Source of the DNA: Heliobacterium mobile
GTDB lineage: Bacteria > Bacillota > Desulfitobacteriia > Heliobacteriales > Heliobacteriaceae
Reading direction: 5' to 3'
DNA: 64,000 nt
NCBI RefSeq assembly: GCF_009720735.1
Contig: NZ_WNKU01000001.1
Coordinates: 420,441 to 484,440 of the forward strand
Below, piece after piece: positions 44,828 through 54,569 of this stretch (within the stretch, counting starts at the first letter, position 1; each line of letters starts with the position of its first letter). Position numbers and translations under genes: made by a program. The notes below the pieces were generated by a model that was not told the DNA's origin, did no database searches, and worked only from the letters and a program-made list of their open reading frames with translations.

Positions 44828-46168
44828 TTGGAAAAACGCAAGACCTATATCCTGGACACGAATGTACTTCTGCAGGACCCTGAAGCGATTTTTGGATTTA
44901 AGGAAAATGACGTGATCATACCTGCTGCAGTCGTCGAAGAACTTGATGGTAAAAAGCGCTTACAAGATGAATTAGGGCGGAGTGCCCGTCAAGCGTCACG
45001 ATTGCTCGATGGTCTGCGGGAAAAGGGATTTCTCCACGAAGGAGTGCCACTCCCAGAGGGAGGCAACTTGCGTGTAGAACTGAACCACCGTGATATAGCC
45101 GGTTTTCCCGAGGCTTTTAGCACTTCCGGTGCCGACAACCGAATTCTTTCGGTTGCCTTTAACCTAAAACGCGATGAAGAAGAAAGAGGCGACGAAGGAC
45201 AGCCGGTTATCATTGTGAGCAACGATGTCATTGTACGCATCAAGGCCGATGTACTCGGCATCGAAGCGGAAGAATACCGGCGCGATCGGGTGACGGAAAA
45301 CCAAGAGCGCTATATGGGATTTAAAGAGATCACCCTTCCGGCTGCCCTTATCGATTGTCTTTATCAGGATCTTGTCATTGACATCGAAGAGATTGGCTTG
45401 AAAAGCAGTTGTTGGTACCCAAATGAGTTTGCCATATTGAAGGATGAATTGGGTTCTAGTCGATCCGCTGTCGGTCAAGTCAGCCCTGATGGTCGTAAAC
45501 TGGACTTGATACCGCCGGCGACCCAACCGGTCTGGGGCGTCACTCCTCGCAATGTTCAGCAGAAAATGGCTTTGCGCCTCCTCTTGGACGATGAAATCCC
45601 CCTCGTGACCATCTGTGGCAAGGCGGGCACCGGCAAAACATTGCTCACACTGGCCTCCGCCCTGCACAAGACGATGGATGATCAACGTTATAAGAAGATT
45701 CTCGTTTCTAAACCGGTCGTCCCCATGGGTCGTGACATGGGCGCTCTTCCCGGCGAACTCGGTGAAAAGCTTCGTCCTTGGATGCAGCCGATTTATGACA
45801 ATTTAGAATTCTTACTCGGCGCCAAAAGCGATATGATGAAAGATATCTTGGAGGAATATGGAACGATCCAGGTAGAAGCGTTGAGCTACATCCGTGGCCG
45901 GAGCATCCCTAAACAGTTTATTATCATCGATGAAGCTCAGAATTTGTCCAAACATGAGATTAAAACGATCGTCTCCCGAGTGGGGGAACATAGTAAGATC
46001 ATCGTTATGGGCGACCCTCAACAGATCGACGCGCCCTATCTAGATGAAACGAATAACGGTCTCGTTTACTTAGTAGAAAAATTTAAAGACCAGGAAATTG
46101 CTGGTCATGTCGTCCTGACCAAGGGCGAGCGGTCTCGCTTGGCCCAATTGGCGGCCGATCTGCTATAA
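44828..46168 (+). CDS. PhoH-like protein: PIN ribonuclease domain fused to PhoH ATPase
   Basis: A 446-residue PhoH2/YlaK type protein. The N-terminal PIN domain starts with YILDTNVLLQDPEAIFGF (first acidic active-site residue) and continues with VVEELDGKK and the acidic region ADNRILSVAFNLK. The C-terminal PhoH ATPase has Walker A CGKAGTGKTLL and Walker B FIIIDEAQNLSKHEIK. PhoH2 proteins couple RNA cleavage to ATP-driven unwinding. It starts at TTG 44828 after AGGGAAGGG. Confidence 0.92.
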   Translation: MEKRKTYILDTNVLLQDPEAIFGFKENDVIIPAAVVEELDGKKRLQDELGRSARQASRLLDGLREKGFLHEGVPLPEGGNLRVELNHRDIAGFPEAFSTSGADNRILSVAFNLKRDEEERGDEGQPVIIVSNDVIVRIKADVLGIEAEEYRRDRVTENQERYMGFKEITLPAALIDCLYQDLVIDIEEIGLKSSCWYPNEFAILKDELGSSRSAVGQVSPDGRKLDLIPPATQPVWGVTPRNVQQKMALRLLLDDEIPLVTICGKAGTGKTLLTLASALHKTMDDQRYKKILVSKPVVPMGRDMGALPGELGEKLRPWMQPIYDNLEFLLGAKSDMMKDILEEYGTIQVEALSYIRGRSIPKQFIIIDEAQNLSKHEIKTIVSRVGEHSKIIVMGDPQQIDAPYLDETNNGLVYLVEKFKDQEIAGHVVLTKGERSRLAQLAADLL

Positions 46169-46216
46169 ACCGTCAGTTGAGACAAAGACCGTCTTCATGG
46201 TAAAATTGAGAAAAAG

Positions 46217-46245
46217 GGTGGCCCCTTTGGGGCCACCTTACGTTT
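46217..46245 (+). terminator. Terminator-like hairpin after the PhoH-like gene
   Basis: GGTGGCCCC (46217-46225) and GGGGCCACC (46229-46237) make a perfect 9-bp stem with a 3-base TTT loop. The T-rich tail TTACGTTTTC is interrupted, so termination may be partial. Confidence 0.65.
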
Positions 46246-46260
46246 TCGGGAGACGTTGGA

Positions 46261-47409
46261 ATGAGTTCGCAGCGAGAAAAGTGTGATGTGCTGATTTTAT
46301 CGGTTGAGGCTGGAACGGGACATGCTCAGGCAGCCCGCGCCTTAGCTGATGCCTTGGCGGAGCGGGGCCTTATCTCCCGGATTGAGGATACCTTCGCCTA
46401 TGGACCGTCGTGGGTCTTTGATACAGTCATCGGTGTCTATCTGCGTTTGCTGGAACAGGCCCCAAGCGTATATAGCTACCTCTATGGACTCGCGGAAGGT
46501 CCCTCAGCGGGTCGACTCGGTCAAAGGATGCTTACAGTGTATTTAAAAACCTTCCTAGGTCGAGGGTTAAGAGATCTGATCCGGCAAAGAGAACCCCGCT
46601 GTATCGTCTGTACCCATCCCTTTCCAGTAGGGGTGCTCAAGGACTTTCGCGAGGAAGGCTGGCTTCGAGCGTCCATCGCTGGCGTAGTCACTGACTTTTC
46701 CATTCACCCCTTCTGGGCTTTTCAAGGCGTAGATCGCTACTATGTGGCTGCCATGCCTCTCGTCGACCAACTGAAGGCCTATGGGATTGATCCGAAGATG
46801 GTACAAGTGACTGGGATTCCGATCAAGGAAGATTTTCTACAGGCTGCACCGATGAGCCGGGACGAAGCGGAAAAAGCGCTGAACATTCCCGCCTCGCCAA
46901 AACGAATTCTCGTCATGGGCGGCGGGTTGGGACTGGGACCGGTAGCTGAGTGGGTAAGCGGCCTCAATCGAGCACCTTTAGAAGACCTGCAGATTGTCGT
47001 TGTGGCCGGCAAAAACGAGGAACTCGAACAGCGTCTACGCCAAGTTCAGGAACCGCCGGAACGGCTTGTTGTCCTCGGCTATACCCGTCAGGTCGCCTTA
47101 CTGATGGCATGCAGCGATCTTTTTATCACCAAACCTGGTGGCCTATCGGCATCGGAGGCCATGGCGATGGCCCTGCCACAAATTTTGTTGCCGCCCTTGC
47201 CAGGTCAAGAGGAGGTCAACCTGCGATTCCTCGTCGATCACCAAGTGGCCTGGCCTGCAGACGCTGGAGACAAGTTTATCGAACAGGTGTCGATCCTGTT
47301 GCAGGATGAGCAAAGACTTTCGGCTTGTCGCGAATCGGCCCGTCGCCTAGGCAACCTATCGGCTGCCCGAAAAGTGGCCGACGATATCGAAAAAATCATC
47401 AACCGGTAA
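46261..47409 (+). CDS. MGDG-synthase/UgtP-type glycosyltransferase
   Basis: A 382-residue GT28-type (GT-B fold) glycosyltransferase. The N-terminal MGDG_synth part (LILSVEAGTGHAQAARALADAL, DTFAYGPSWVFDTVIGVYLRLLEQAP) is followed by the nucleotide-sugar domain with VMGGGLGLG and FITKPGGLSASEAMAMALPQILLPPLPGQEEVN. Homologues make glycosyl-diacylglycerols (UgtP/YpfP) or monogalactosyldiacylglycerol. In a heliobacterium a glycolipid role would be plausible, but the sugar cannot be told from sequence. polC begins 13 bases later. Confidence 0.88.
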   Translation: MSSQREKCDVLILSVEAGTGHAQAARALADALAERGLISRIEDTFAYGPSWVFDTVIGVYLRLLEQAPSVYSYLYGLAEGPSAGRLGQRMLTVYLKTFLGRGLRDLIRQREPRCIVCTHPFPVGVLKDFREEGWLRASIAGVVTDFSIHPFWAFQGVDRYYVAAMPLVDQLKAYGIDPKMVQVTGIPIKEDFLQAAPMSRDEAEKALNIPASPKRILVMGGGLGLGPVAEWVSGLNRAPLEDLQIVVVAGKNEELEQRLRQVQEPPERLVVLGYTRQVALLMACSDLFITKPGGLSASEAMAMALPQILLPPLPGQEEVNLRFLVDHQVAWPADAGDKFIEQVSILLQDEQRLSACRESARRLGNLSAARKVADDIEKIINR

Positions 47410-47422
47410 TGGGGGGACCACC

Positions 47423-50400
47423 TTGGCCACCATGCCTTCAAACATAGCTTCCGCCGTTGCTGCGGTATCATCTCCAACGATGGCCCTATCAGGAGACAAG
47501 CCGCTCTTTCAGATCGAGCGGGTCATCGTACAGCGGCAAAAGGCCTCCTGGACCTTATTCGTCCGAGCCTACAAAGCTTGGACTGAATCTGAACTGCAAG
47601 ATCTATTGGACAAAACCCGTTCTGCCGTTCCTGAGTTGCAAGAAATTGATCTACATATCGAATGTCCTGTCCAAAATCCGGAACAGTTGCTTCAAGACTA
47701 CTGGGAATGTTGGGTGGCTCTTTCCGTACCGGATAAAGCGCCGCTGGTGCGAACAGCCTTGCTCAATGCGGATAGACGGATCGAGGGAGATCGTTTTGTC
47801 CTATCTGTCGACCCGGCGAAAGCAGATTGGCTTCGGACCCGTCAATGTCAGCGCTATTTAGCCGAAACGGCGGCCCGTGTCTTCGGTGTAAAATGTACAG
47901 TTATCCTGAAAGAAGCGGAAGCACAAGTAGATGATCAGTACCTACAAGCTCGCGAAGAAGAGGAAAAGCGGCTCTTGGCAGAGGCGAACAAGGCCGCCGA
48001 AAACGGCGGCGGAACCAGTGCTGCCAAAGGGGACGATAAACCTTCGGGGCCTGTCGGCGAGATTTACGGAAAAACGATCGGCGATTGGGAAGTGACCCCT
48101 CTCAAAGAAGTGCAGGATGAAGAACGCAGCATCATCGTACAGGGGCGCGTATTTGGACTGGAGACGCGAGACTTAAAGTCCGGCCGCCGCCTGGTCACTT
48201 TTCACGTCACCGACGAGACCGACTCAATCACGGTCAAGGTCTTTGAAGGAGAGAAAGAAGACATCCTCGCTGACGGACGTCTTAAAGATAATGCTTGGGT
48301 GAAGGTACGAGGCCAGGTACAATTGGACAAATGGCAGCAAGAATTGACTTTGCTGGCCCGGGATATTAACGCCCACAAGGTTTCCATCCGGCCTGACAAT
48401 GCCGAGGTGAAGCGGGTGGAACTGCACGCCCATACGAAGATGAGTTCTATGGACAGCGTCGTATCGGCAAAAGATCTGGTCGCGAGAGCCGCCGCCTGGG
48501 GCCATCCGGCCATCGCCATCACTGATCATGGAGTGGTGCAGGCCTTTCCGGAAGCATTTGAGGTAGGGCGCAAGCTCAAGATCAAGGTGATCTATGGTGT
48601 CGAAGGGTATTTCGTGGACGCCATGCCCTCGAACGGCCAAAAAATGAAATCCTATCACATCATCCTCATGGTGAAAAACTACACCGGTCTAAAAAACCTT
48701 TACCGGTTGATCACCAAGTCCCACCTCGAGTACTACGAACGTCGGCCTCGCATTCCACGGCCACTTCTAGAGGAATACCGGGAGGGCCTCATCGTAGGCA
48801 GCGCCTGTGAAGCTGGAGAACTGTTCCAGGCGATGCTCAAAGGCGCCGATGATGATGAACTCAAGCGTATCGCCGGTTTTTACGATTTTCTAGAAATCCA
48901 GCCCACCGGCAACAACATGTTCTTATACAGAAAGGGAGAAGTCCCTTCAGTGGAAGCGCTGCGGGATTTAAACCGACGCATCGTCCGCATCGCCGACGAA
49001 CTCGGGAAGCCTATCGTTGCCACTGGTGACGTGCACTTCTTGGAACCAAAAGATGAATGCTACCGGCGCATCCTCATGGCTGGCAAAGGCTTTGAAGACG
49101 CCGATGACCAGGCGCCCCTCTATCTCCGGACTACTGACGAAATGCTGGCTGAATTCGACTATTTGGGGAAGGTTGACGCTAAGCGGGTCGTCATCGATAA
49201 CCCGCGTCTCATCGCTGACATGGTTGAGGAGGTCAAACCGATTCCTGATGAGTTTTTCCCACCGATCATCGACGGCGCCGAGGAGCAGATACGCAGCATG
49301 TCTGAAACGCGGGCGGCTGAACTTTACGGAGATCCATTGCCGGAAGTGGTTCGCAAGCGCCTCGATAAGGAACTTCACTCCATCATCTCAAACGGCTTCT
49401 CCGTACTATACCTCATCGCCCAAAAGCTAGTGAAAAAGTCGAACGACGACGGCTACCTGGTCGGCTCCCGGGGTTCCGTCGGTTCATCTCTAGTTGCCAC
49501 TTTTACAGGCATCACAGAGGTAAATCCTCTCCCTCCGCATTACCGCTGCAGCCGCTGTAAGCATTCCGAGTTCATCACCGACGGCAGCACTGGTTCCGGA
49601 GCGGACTTACCTGATAAGGTATGTCCGCAGTGCGGTCATCCGTTGACGAAAGACGGCCACGATATCCCCTTTGAAACCTTCCTCGGCTTTGAAGGAGATA
49701 AGGTACCTGATATCGATTTGAACTTCTCCGGTGAATACCAGCCGAGAGCCCATAAATTCACAGAAGAGCTCTTCGGCAAAGACTATGTCTTCCGGGCCGG
49801 AACGATCGCCACCATCGCTGAGCGAACGGCTTTTGGTTTTGTGAAGAACTACATGGACGAAAAAAAGATTCCTGCCAGAAACGCCGAACTGTCCCGCCTG
49901 GTCGGCGGATGTACCGGTGTCAAACGAACGACAGGCCAGCACCCTGGAGGCCTCATGGTCGTCCCTCGAGACGGCGATATCCATGACTTCACGCCGCTGC
50001 AGCGCCCGGCCGATGATACCAAATCGGAGACGATTACGACCCACTTCGACTACCATTCCATCTCCAGCCGTCTCGTCAAACTGGATATCCTCGGTCATGA
50101 CGATCCGACGGTCATTAAGATGTTGGAAGACTTGACAGGGATCAATGCGAAGACCATTCCCTTGGACGACCAAAAGACCATGTCCCTCTTCTCATCAACA
50201 GAGGCCCTAGGAGTTACGACCGAACAAATCCGTTCCAACACAGGAACTTACGGCATTCCCGAATTTGGAACGAAGTTCGTTCGTCAGATGCTGGAGGACA
50301 CACAGCCAAAGAGCTTTTCTGAACTGGTGCGTATCTCCGGGTTTTCCCACGGAACTGACGTTTGGTTGAACAACGCCCAGGACCTGATCAAGAGCAGAAC

Positions 50401-51127
50401 TTGTCAGGTGGGTGAAGCCATCTCCACCCGGGACGACATTATGGTTTACTTAATGTATAAAGACCTGCCGCCGAAAAAAGCCTTCTCCATCATGGAAGGT
50501 GTCCGGAAAGGTAAGGGCGTCAAACCGGAAGATGAACAACTGATGCGGGAAAAGAAAGTGCCTGAGTGGTACATCGAGTCCTGTAAAAAGATCAAATACA
50601 TGTTCCCAAAGGCCCACGCTGTCGCCTATGTGACCATGGCCTTTCGTATTGCCTGGTTCAAGGTTTACTATCCCGAAGCTTTCTATGCCTCTTTCTTCAC
50701 CGTTCGAGCCGATGAATTCGACGCAGACCTCATCTGTCAAGGTGGGGCCGTTGTGCGCCGGACGATTGAGGAGATCGAGCGCAAAGGGAACGAAGCGTCA
50801 GCTAAAGAAAAGAACTTGCAGACTATCCTCGAACTGGCCCTCGAGATGTACGAGCGCGGGATCCACATGCAGAAAGTAAACCTTCAACGATCCCACGCGT
50901 CTAAGTTTCTCATCGAAGAGGCAGGTCTCTTACCGCCTATCGGCGGCCTGCCGGGTGTGGGCGCCACAGCGGCGCAGAACATCATGGCCGCGAGGGAGGA
51001 AGGCCCCTTCATCTCCATCGAAGACCTGCGGGTGCGGAGCCGAGTGAGTAAGACCGTTATCGAGGCGCTACAGAAGCATGGGGCTTTGGATGGTATGTGT
51101 GAGACGGACCAGATGTGTCTGTTTTGA
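47423..51127 (+). CDS. polC: DNA polymerase III alpha subunit, PolC type, without internal exonuclease domain
   Basis: PolC is the Gram-positive replicative polymerase. The 1234-residue protein has an N-terminal region, an OB-fold domain (about 212-320), a PHP domain starting VELHAHTKMSSMD near residue 331 with ITDHG, a zinc module (CSRCKH near 708 and CPQCGH near 734), the catalytic DIDLNFSGE near 763, and the fingers and C-terminal HhH part (GVGATAAQNIMAAREEGPF). Standard PolC has a DEDD exonuclease inserted in the PHP domain after IYGVEGY; here FVDAMPSNGQKMKS leads straight to YHIILMVKN, so about 170-200 residues are missing. It starts at TTG 47423 after GGGGGGACC. Confidence 0.97.
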   Translation: MATMPSNIASAVAAVSSPTMALSGDKPLFQIERVIVQRQKASWTLFVRAYKAWTESELQDLLDKTRSAVPELQEIDLHIECPVQNPEQLLQDYWECWVALSVPDKAPLVRTALLNADRRIEGDRFVLSVDPAKADWLRTRQCQRYLAETAARVFGVKCTVILKEAEAQVDDQYLQAREEEEKRLLAEANKAAENGGGTSAAKGDDKPSGPVGEIYGKTIGDWEVTPLKEVQDEERSIIVQGRVFGLETRDLKSGRRLVTFHVTDETDSITVKVFEGEKEDILADGRLKDNAWVKVRGQVQLDKWQQELTLLARDINAHKVSIRPDNAEVKRVELHAHTKMSSMDSVVSAKDLVARAAAWGHPAIAITDHGVVQAFPEAFEVGRKLKIKVIYGVEGYFVDAMPSNGQKMKSYHIILMVKNYTGLKNLYRLITKSHLEYYERRPRIPRPLLEEYREGLIVGSACEAGELFQAMLKGADDDELKRIAGFYDFLEIQPTGNNMFLYRKGEVPSVEALRDLNRRIVRIADELGKPIVATGDVHFLEPKDECYRRILMAGKGFEDADDQAPLYLRTTDEMLAEFDYLGKVDAKRVVIDNPRLIADMVEEVKPIPDEFFPPIIDGAEEQIRSMSETRAAELYGDPLPEVVRKRLDKELHSIISNGFSVLYLIAQKLVKKSNDDGYLVGSRGSVGSSLVATFTGITEVNPLPPHYRCSRCKHSEFITDGSTGSGADLPDKVCPQCGHPLTKDGHDIPFETFLGFEGDKVPDIDLNFSGEYQPRAHKFTEELFGKDYVFRAGTIATIAERTAFGFVKNYMDEKKIPARNAELSRLVGGCTGVKRTTGQHPGGLMVVPRDGDIHDFTPLQRPADDTKSETITTHFDYHSISSRLVKLDILGHDDPTVIKMLEDLTGINAKTIPLDDQKTMSLFSSTEALGVTTEQIRSNTGTYGIPEFGTKFVRQMLEDTQPKSFSELVRISGFSHGTDVWLNNAQDLIKSRTCQVGEAISTRDDIMVYLMYKDLPPKKAFSIMEGVRKGKGVKPEDEQLMREKKVPEWYIESCKKIKYMFPKAHAVAYVTMAFRIAWFKVYYPEAFYASFFTVRADEFDADLICQGGAVVRRTIEEIERKGNEASAKEKNLQTILELALEMYERGIHMQKVNLQRSHASKFLIEEAGLLPPIGGLPGVGATAAQNIMAAREEGPFISIEDLRVRSRVSKTVIEALQKHGALDGMCETDQMCLF

Positions 51128-51173
51128 TAGCGTGTTGATTTGGATTCCTTTCAATCTGGTCGAAGGCCCGGAA

Positions 51174-51224
51174 TGAATAAACCGATGAGTAAAATGTCAC
51201 ACTTTACTCATCGGTTTTCTTTTT
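51174..51224. terminator. Bidirectional terminator between polC and the chemoreceptor gene (copy 1 of a repeated hairpin)
   Basis: AACCGATGAGTAAA (51180 region, ending 51193) and TTTACTCATCGGTT (51203-51216) form a perfect 14-bp stem, followed by TTCTTTTTG. It lies between convergent genes. A 21-base segment (51173-51193) recurs exactly at 54570-54590, where another hairpin with the same stem lies. Confidence 0.9.
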
Positions 51225-51266
51225 GTCAAAAACCAATAGAACGTTATGCCTACAGTTAGTGCAGAA

Positions 51267-52694
51267 TCATATGGCTTCTTTAACCTCAATCGACAAGGAT
51301 TCTAGTCCTTGCTTGAGTTCCTCTAAAATGCGTAACACCTCGGAAGACAACTGTTCCGCTTCCCCAAAAACCTCTCGTGAATGTGCAACATCCATCCTTT
51401 TATACATTTGAATTGCATGGGCACATTTTTGATGGAACAGTGCGTGAATTTCCTCCAGTTGTTTGAATGGCTCCAAATCGCGAAACTCTAACTTTCCGAT
51501 GCCATAATACCATTTGCCAAGACGACAGACCCTATGGTCGCGCACATTTGTTTCGTCGAGGGTAAGAATACCTCGAAGCATATAGGCAAGGCGAGCCTTC
51601 CACAATAGGTGATCCGTTTTCGCCAGGTCAATAAGCTCATTGGCCGTAAAGAATACTTTTTTCCCACTTAACTCGGCTCGGATGGCGTCGGCTTGCTTCA
51701 ACACTTCCAGCAAACTGACATTGCTTTTTTGCATCATGTCATTTAACAAAACCGTCCGGTGGGAGAAATCTTTGATCGTAGCGTGAACCTCATCAAAAGC
51801 TGCTGTTTGTTCCTGCGCCAAAGGTGTCAGGTTGAGAATGGTTTCACCGATCTCTTCGAATACCTTGATGAGGTGGTTCGCGTTATGGCGTACCGTATTC
51901 ACTGACTTGGAATTGTGTTCGAAGGAATCACTCATTTGATGAAATGAAGTGCAGATCCTATTAACCTCATTTTGAATCCCTACCAACTGAAGGGTAATCT
52001 CTTCGACCGATTGCTTGGCTTGATCGGCAAGTTTACGGATCTCTTCAGCCACCACTGAAAAGCCTCGGCCATATTCACCAGCTCGGGCGGCTTCAATAGC
52101 TGCGTTCAAGGCCAAAAGATTCGTTTGATCGGATACCGCTTTTACTGCTGATACCAGATGGTCGATACGGGCTGTCGAGCGGGTTAACTCTTTTATCCGG
52201 TTCGTCACATCCTGCAAATTTTTCAGAGAGTTTTCTGTTTCTTGAGTAACTTCTTCTAAGCTGGAGTTGGTTCGTATCACCGACTCCTTCCCTGATTGTG
52301 TTTGTTCTGCTGTTTCCGTCACCATTTGGGCAAAATCATTAATCGAACTCGAAACCTGAACCACTGAACCTGATACATGGTCAAAGTTAGCCGTTAACTC
52401 TTCAAACTCATGGGCTAACTGATTGACATATTCTCCGTTGTTCAGCCCTTCGAAAACGACTGTGTTCAAGCTGCTCGTAATTTTTTTGAGCAGCGATTCT
52501 TGTTGATCCAGTAGTTTATTAATGAGTCGGGTTACGGGATATAAGGAGTCCTCCTTTGACAGATAAATACGTAAAGTATAATCGCCTTCACAGATTTTTT
52601 CCAAAGCAGTGATAATCGGACTTAAGTCGAGTTGCTTTTCCTCCAGGGTTGGTTGGTTTACTCGATTCCAAAAAATATATATACACCTCCTCAA
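51267..52694 (-). CDS. Soluble methyl-accepting chemotaxis protein with C-terminal CZB domain
   Basis: A 475-residue chemoreceptor without membrane segments. A HAMP-like helical start ([22 protein letters not shown]) leads to the MCP signalling hairpin with the conserved tip [39 protein letters not shown], then a C-terminal CZB domain ([31 protein letters not shown]) with the zinc ligands His/Cys/His/His pattern. CZB receptors sense zinc-linked signals such as bleach in other bacteria. The start is unclear: TTG 52694 places GGAGGTG inside the coding region, while the best-spaced codon is an ATT at 52676. Confidence 0.9.
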   Translation of the reverse strand: MRRCIYIFWNRVNQPTLEEKQLDLSPIITALEKICEGDYTLRIYLSKEDSLYPVTRLINKLLDQQESLLKKITSSLNTVVFEGLNNGEYVNQLAHEFEELTANFDHVSGSVVQVSSSINDFAQMVTETAEQTQSGKESVIRTNSSLEEVTQETENSLKNLQDVTNRIKELTRSTARIDHLVSAVKAVSDQTNLLALNAAIEAARAGEYGRGFSVVAEEIRKLADQAKQSVEEITLQLVGIQNEVNRICTSFHQMSDSFEHNSKSVNTVRHNANHLIKVFEEIGETILNLTPLAQEQTAAFDEVHATIKDFSHRTVLLNDMMQKSNVSLLEVLKQADAIRAELSGKKVFFTANELIDLAKTDHLLWKARLAYMLRGILTLDETNVRDHRVCRLGKWYYGIGKLEFRDLEPFKQLEEIHALFHQKCAHAIQMYKRMDVAHSREVFGEAEQLSSEVLRILEELKQGLESLSIEVKEAI

Positions 52695-52873
52695 GCTGAT
52701 CTACATTTCTAAGACCCCAGAATTCAAAAACGTTTTCGGCCAATATCAGAACCGCTCTATATTATGCGTTGTCATAAGTATTGCCCCTTCTAAAGGACCA
52801 TCCCAAAAGAAAAATACGTGTTCCTCTTGAAACACCTTTTTGCAGCTTCAATACTTGAATATCTGATTTTGTC

Positions 52874-52910
52874 AAGGGTAATATCACAGAAGGACGAACA
52901 TAATACCCTT
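52874..52910. promoter_or_regulatory. Inverted repeat upstream of the TPP-enzyme gene
   Basis: AAGGGTA (52874-52880) and TACCCTT (52904-52910) form a 7-bp inverted repeat with a 23-base spacer, 28 bases before the start codon of the TPP enzyme. It could be an operator or a leader hairpin. The rest of the divergent gap (52695-52937) is AT-rich; I found no riboswitch-like structure in it. Confidence 0.3.
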
Positions 52911-52937
52911 AAAATATTTCAAAAGGGGATATTATGT

Positions 52938-54527
52938 TTGGAAACAGTCGCACAGCTGATTCTGAAGGTTCTATTGTCTTTGGGGACGAAGCGTATCTAC
53001 GGGGTGTCAGGCGATGCCATTTTACCGCTGATGGATGCCTTTTCGAAGCAGGATGCCATCCGTTTTATCAGCACAGCCCATGAAACAGGCGCAGCCTTTA
53101 TGGCCTGTGGAGAGGCACGTGTGACAGGAGTGCCCTCTGTATGTGTAGCCACAGAAGGCCCAGGTGCATTGAATTTCGTCAATGGCGTGGCCGATGCCTA
53201 TCGTGACGGTATTCCCCTTTTAGTGCTGACGGGTCAAGTGGAAACTGGGAAACTATATAGCAATGCGAAGCAATACATCGATCAGCAAGCCCTTTTTCTT
53301 CCGATCACCGGGATGACCACTCTGCTTACCCGTCCGGAATCAGTGGTCGATGTCATAAAGGTAGCTTGGCAAAAAGCTTTAGGTGATAATACCCCATGCC
53401 ATATCTCCCTCCCCAAAGATATCCTGCTCAGCCCCGCCCCGATGGCCGAGGTGCCGACCATCACTCCATTGGCACCTCCGTCCATCGACGGGGATATTTT
53501 ATCTATCGCCGATCTGTTAACGGCCAGCGAACGACCGATGATTATCGCTGGAAAGGCTGCATGGCCTTTTCGAGAAAAGGTATATCATCTGGCTAAACAG
53601 TTAGGTGCTGGAATCATACCCGGACAAGGAGCCCGGGGCGTTTTTTCTGCCCAAGATCAAAGAGTGTTATCAGGATTGGGAGAAGCCCATATTCCGCCGA
53701 GTCTCCGGGAAACCGACTGCGTCATCCTTATGGGGGCTAGTCCCTATGAGTACCCGTTCATCCCAAAAGAGGTTCCGGTGATCCAAATCGAGCCGCATTT
53801 ACAACAGGTGGAACATTCTTTACGTCCCATCTACGCGGTGGGAGACATACAGTCAATCCTAGATAAGCTGATCGAGCGGTCCGGTGGCAAAAATCCCAAC
53901 CCTGAATGGCAAAAGAAGCTTCAAGCCTCCCACAAAAGCTTTCTAGATATGATTGAGGCTGAGATAGATGACACGGGGAAGGGAACGTCCATCTCTGTCC
54001 AGCAGGTTTTTTCATTGTTGAATCATATGCTGCCTCAAGAATCGATCATAGCTTTGGATATCGGTGAATTTACCCATTGGTTCGACCGGGCCTTCCTGAG
54101 CCGGGGACAACAAGTGATCATCTCCGAGTTTTGGCGCTCCATGGGATCGGGCCTGCCCTTCGGTTTGGGCGCCCAGTTGGCTTGTCCGGAGAAACGAGTC
54201 TTTGTCTTAACCGGGGAAGGCGGTCTTTTAATGACGCTTCAGGAAATGGTGACAGCCGTAAGGTATGCTTTGCCGGTGATCGTGATCATTTTCAATAACG
54301 GACAGTATGCTTTAGAAAAGCACAAGATGGAGAAAGCCGCTATGGAGCCTTTTGGTGTGGATGTCTATTCTCCAGATTTTGCAGGTATTGCATCTGCTTG
54401 TGGAGCCTTGGGTCTAAGAGTGAAGACACCGGAAGAACTGAGTTTGGCCATGGAGAGGGCTCTCCAAAGTGACCTTTTCACGGTTGTAGATATCCTTGTG
54501 GATGAATCGGTGCCTAGTTTTCTATAA
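52938..54527 (+). CDS. Thiamine-diphosphate-dependent enzyme (acetolactate synthase/pyruvate oxidase family)
   Basis: A 529-residue TPP enzyme of the AHAS/POX superfamily. It has the PYR domain with the catalytic Glu in TAHETGAAFMACGEARVTG, a central domain, and the PP domain with the cofactor motif GEGGLLMTLQEMVTAVRYALPVIVIIFNN. The usual GDG is GEG here, a conservative but noteworthy change of a metal ligand. Substrate cannot be assigned. I chose TTG 52938, 8 bases after AAAAGGGGA; the ATG at 52934 is out of frame. It is divergent from the chemoreceptor and convergent with the hydrolase. Confidence 0.88.
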   Translation: METVAQLILKVLLSLGTKRIYGVSGDAILPLMDAFSKQDAIRFISTAHETGAAFMACGEARVTGVPSVCVATEGPGALNFVNGVADAYRDGIPLLVLTGQVETGKLYSNAKQYIDQQALFLPITGMTTLLTRPESVVDVIKVAWQKALGDNTPCHISLPKDILLSPAPMAEVPTITPLAPPSIDGDILSIADLLTASERPMIIAGKAAWPFREKVYHLAKQLGAGIIPGQGARGVFSAQDQRVLSGLGEAHIPPSLRETDCVILMGASPYEYPFIPKEVPVIQIEPHLQQVEHSLRPIYAVGDIQSILDKLIERSGGKNPNPEWQKKLQASHKSFLDMIEAEIDDTGKGTSISVQQVFSLLNHMLPQESIIALDIGEFTHWFDRAFLSRGQQVIISEFWRSMGSGLPFGLGAQLACPEKRVFVLTGEGGLLMTLQEMVTAVRYALPVIVIIFNNGQYALEKHKMEKAAMEPFGVDVYSPDFAGIASACGALGLRVKTPEELSLAMERALQSDLFTVVDILVDESVPSFL

Positions 54528-54569
54528 TGGGCATAGTTTGAATTCGAACGTTATCGTAATTTGTACATG

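Noticed and set aside
52695..52937. TPP riboswitch or T-box ahead of the TPP enzyme
   Set aside because: No CUGAGA/ACC-type thi-box and no T-box sequence is present; only a short inverted repeat is seen.
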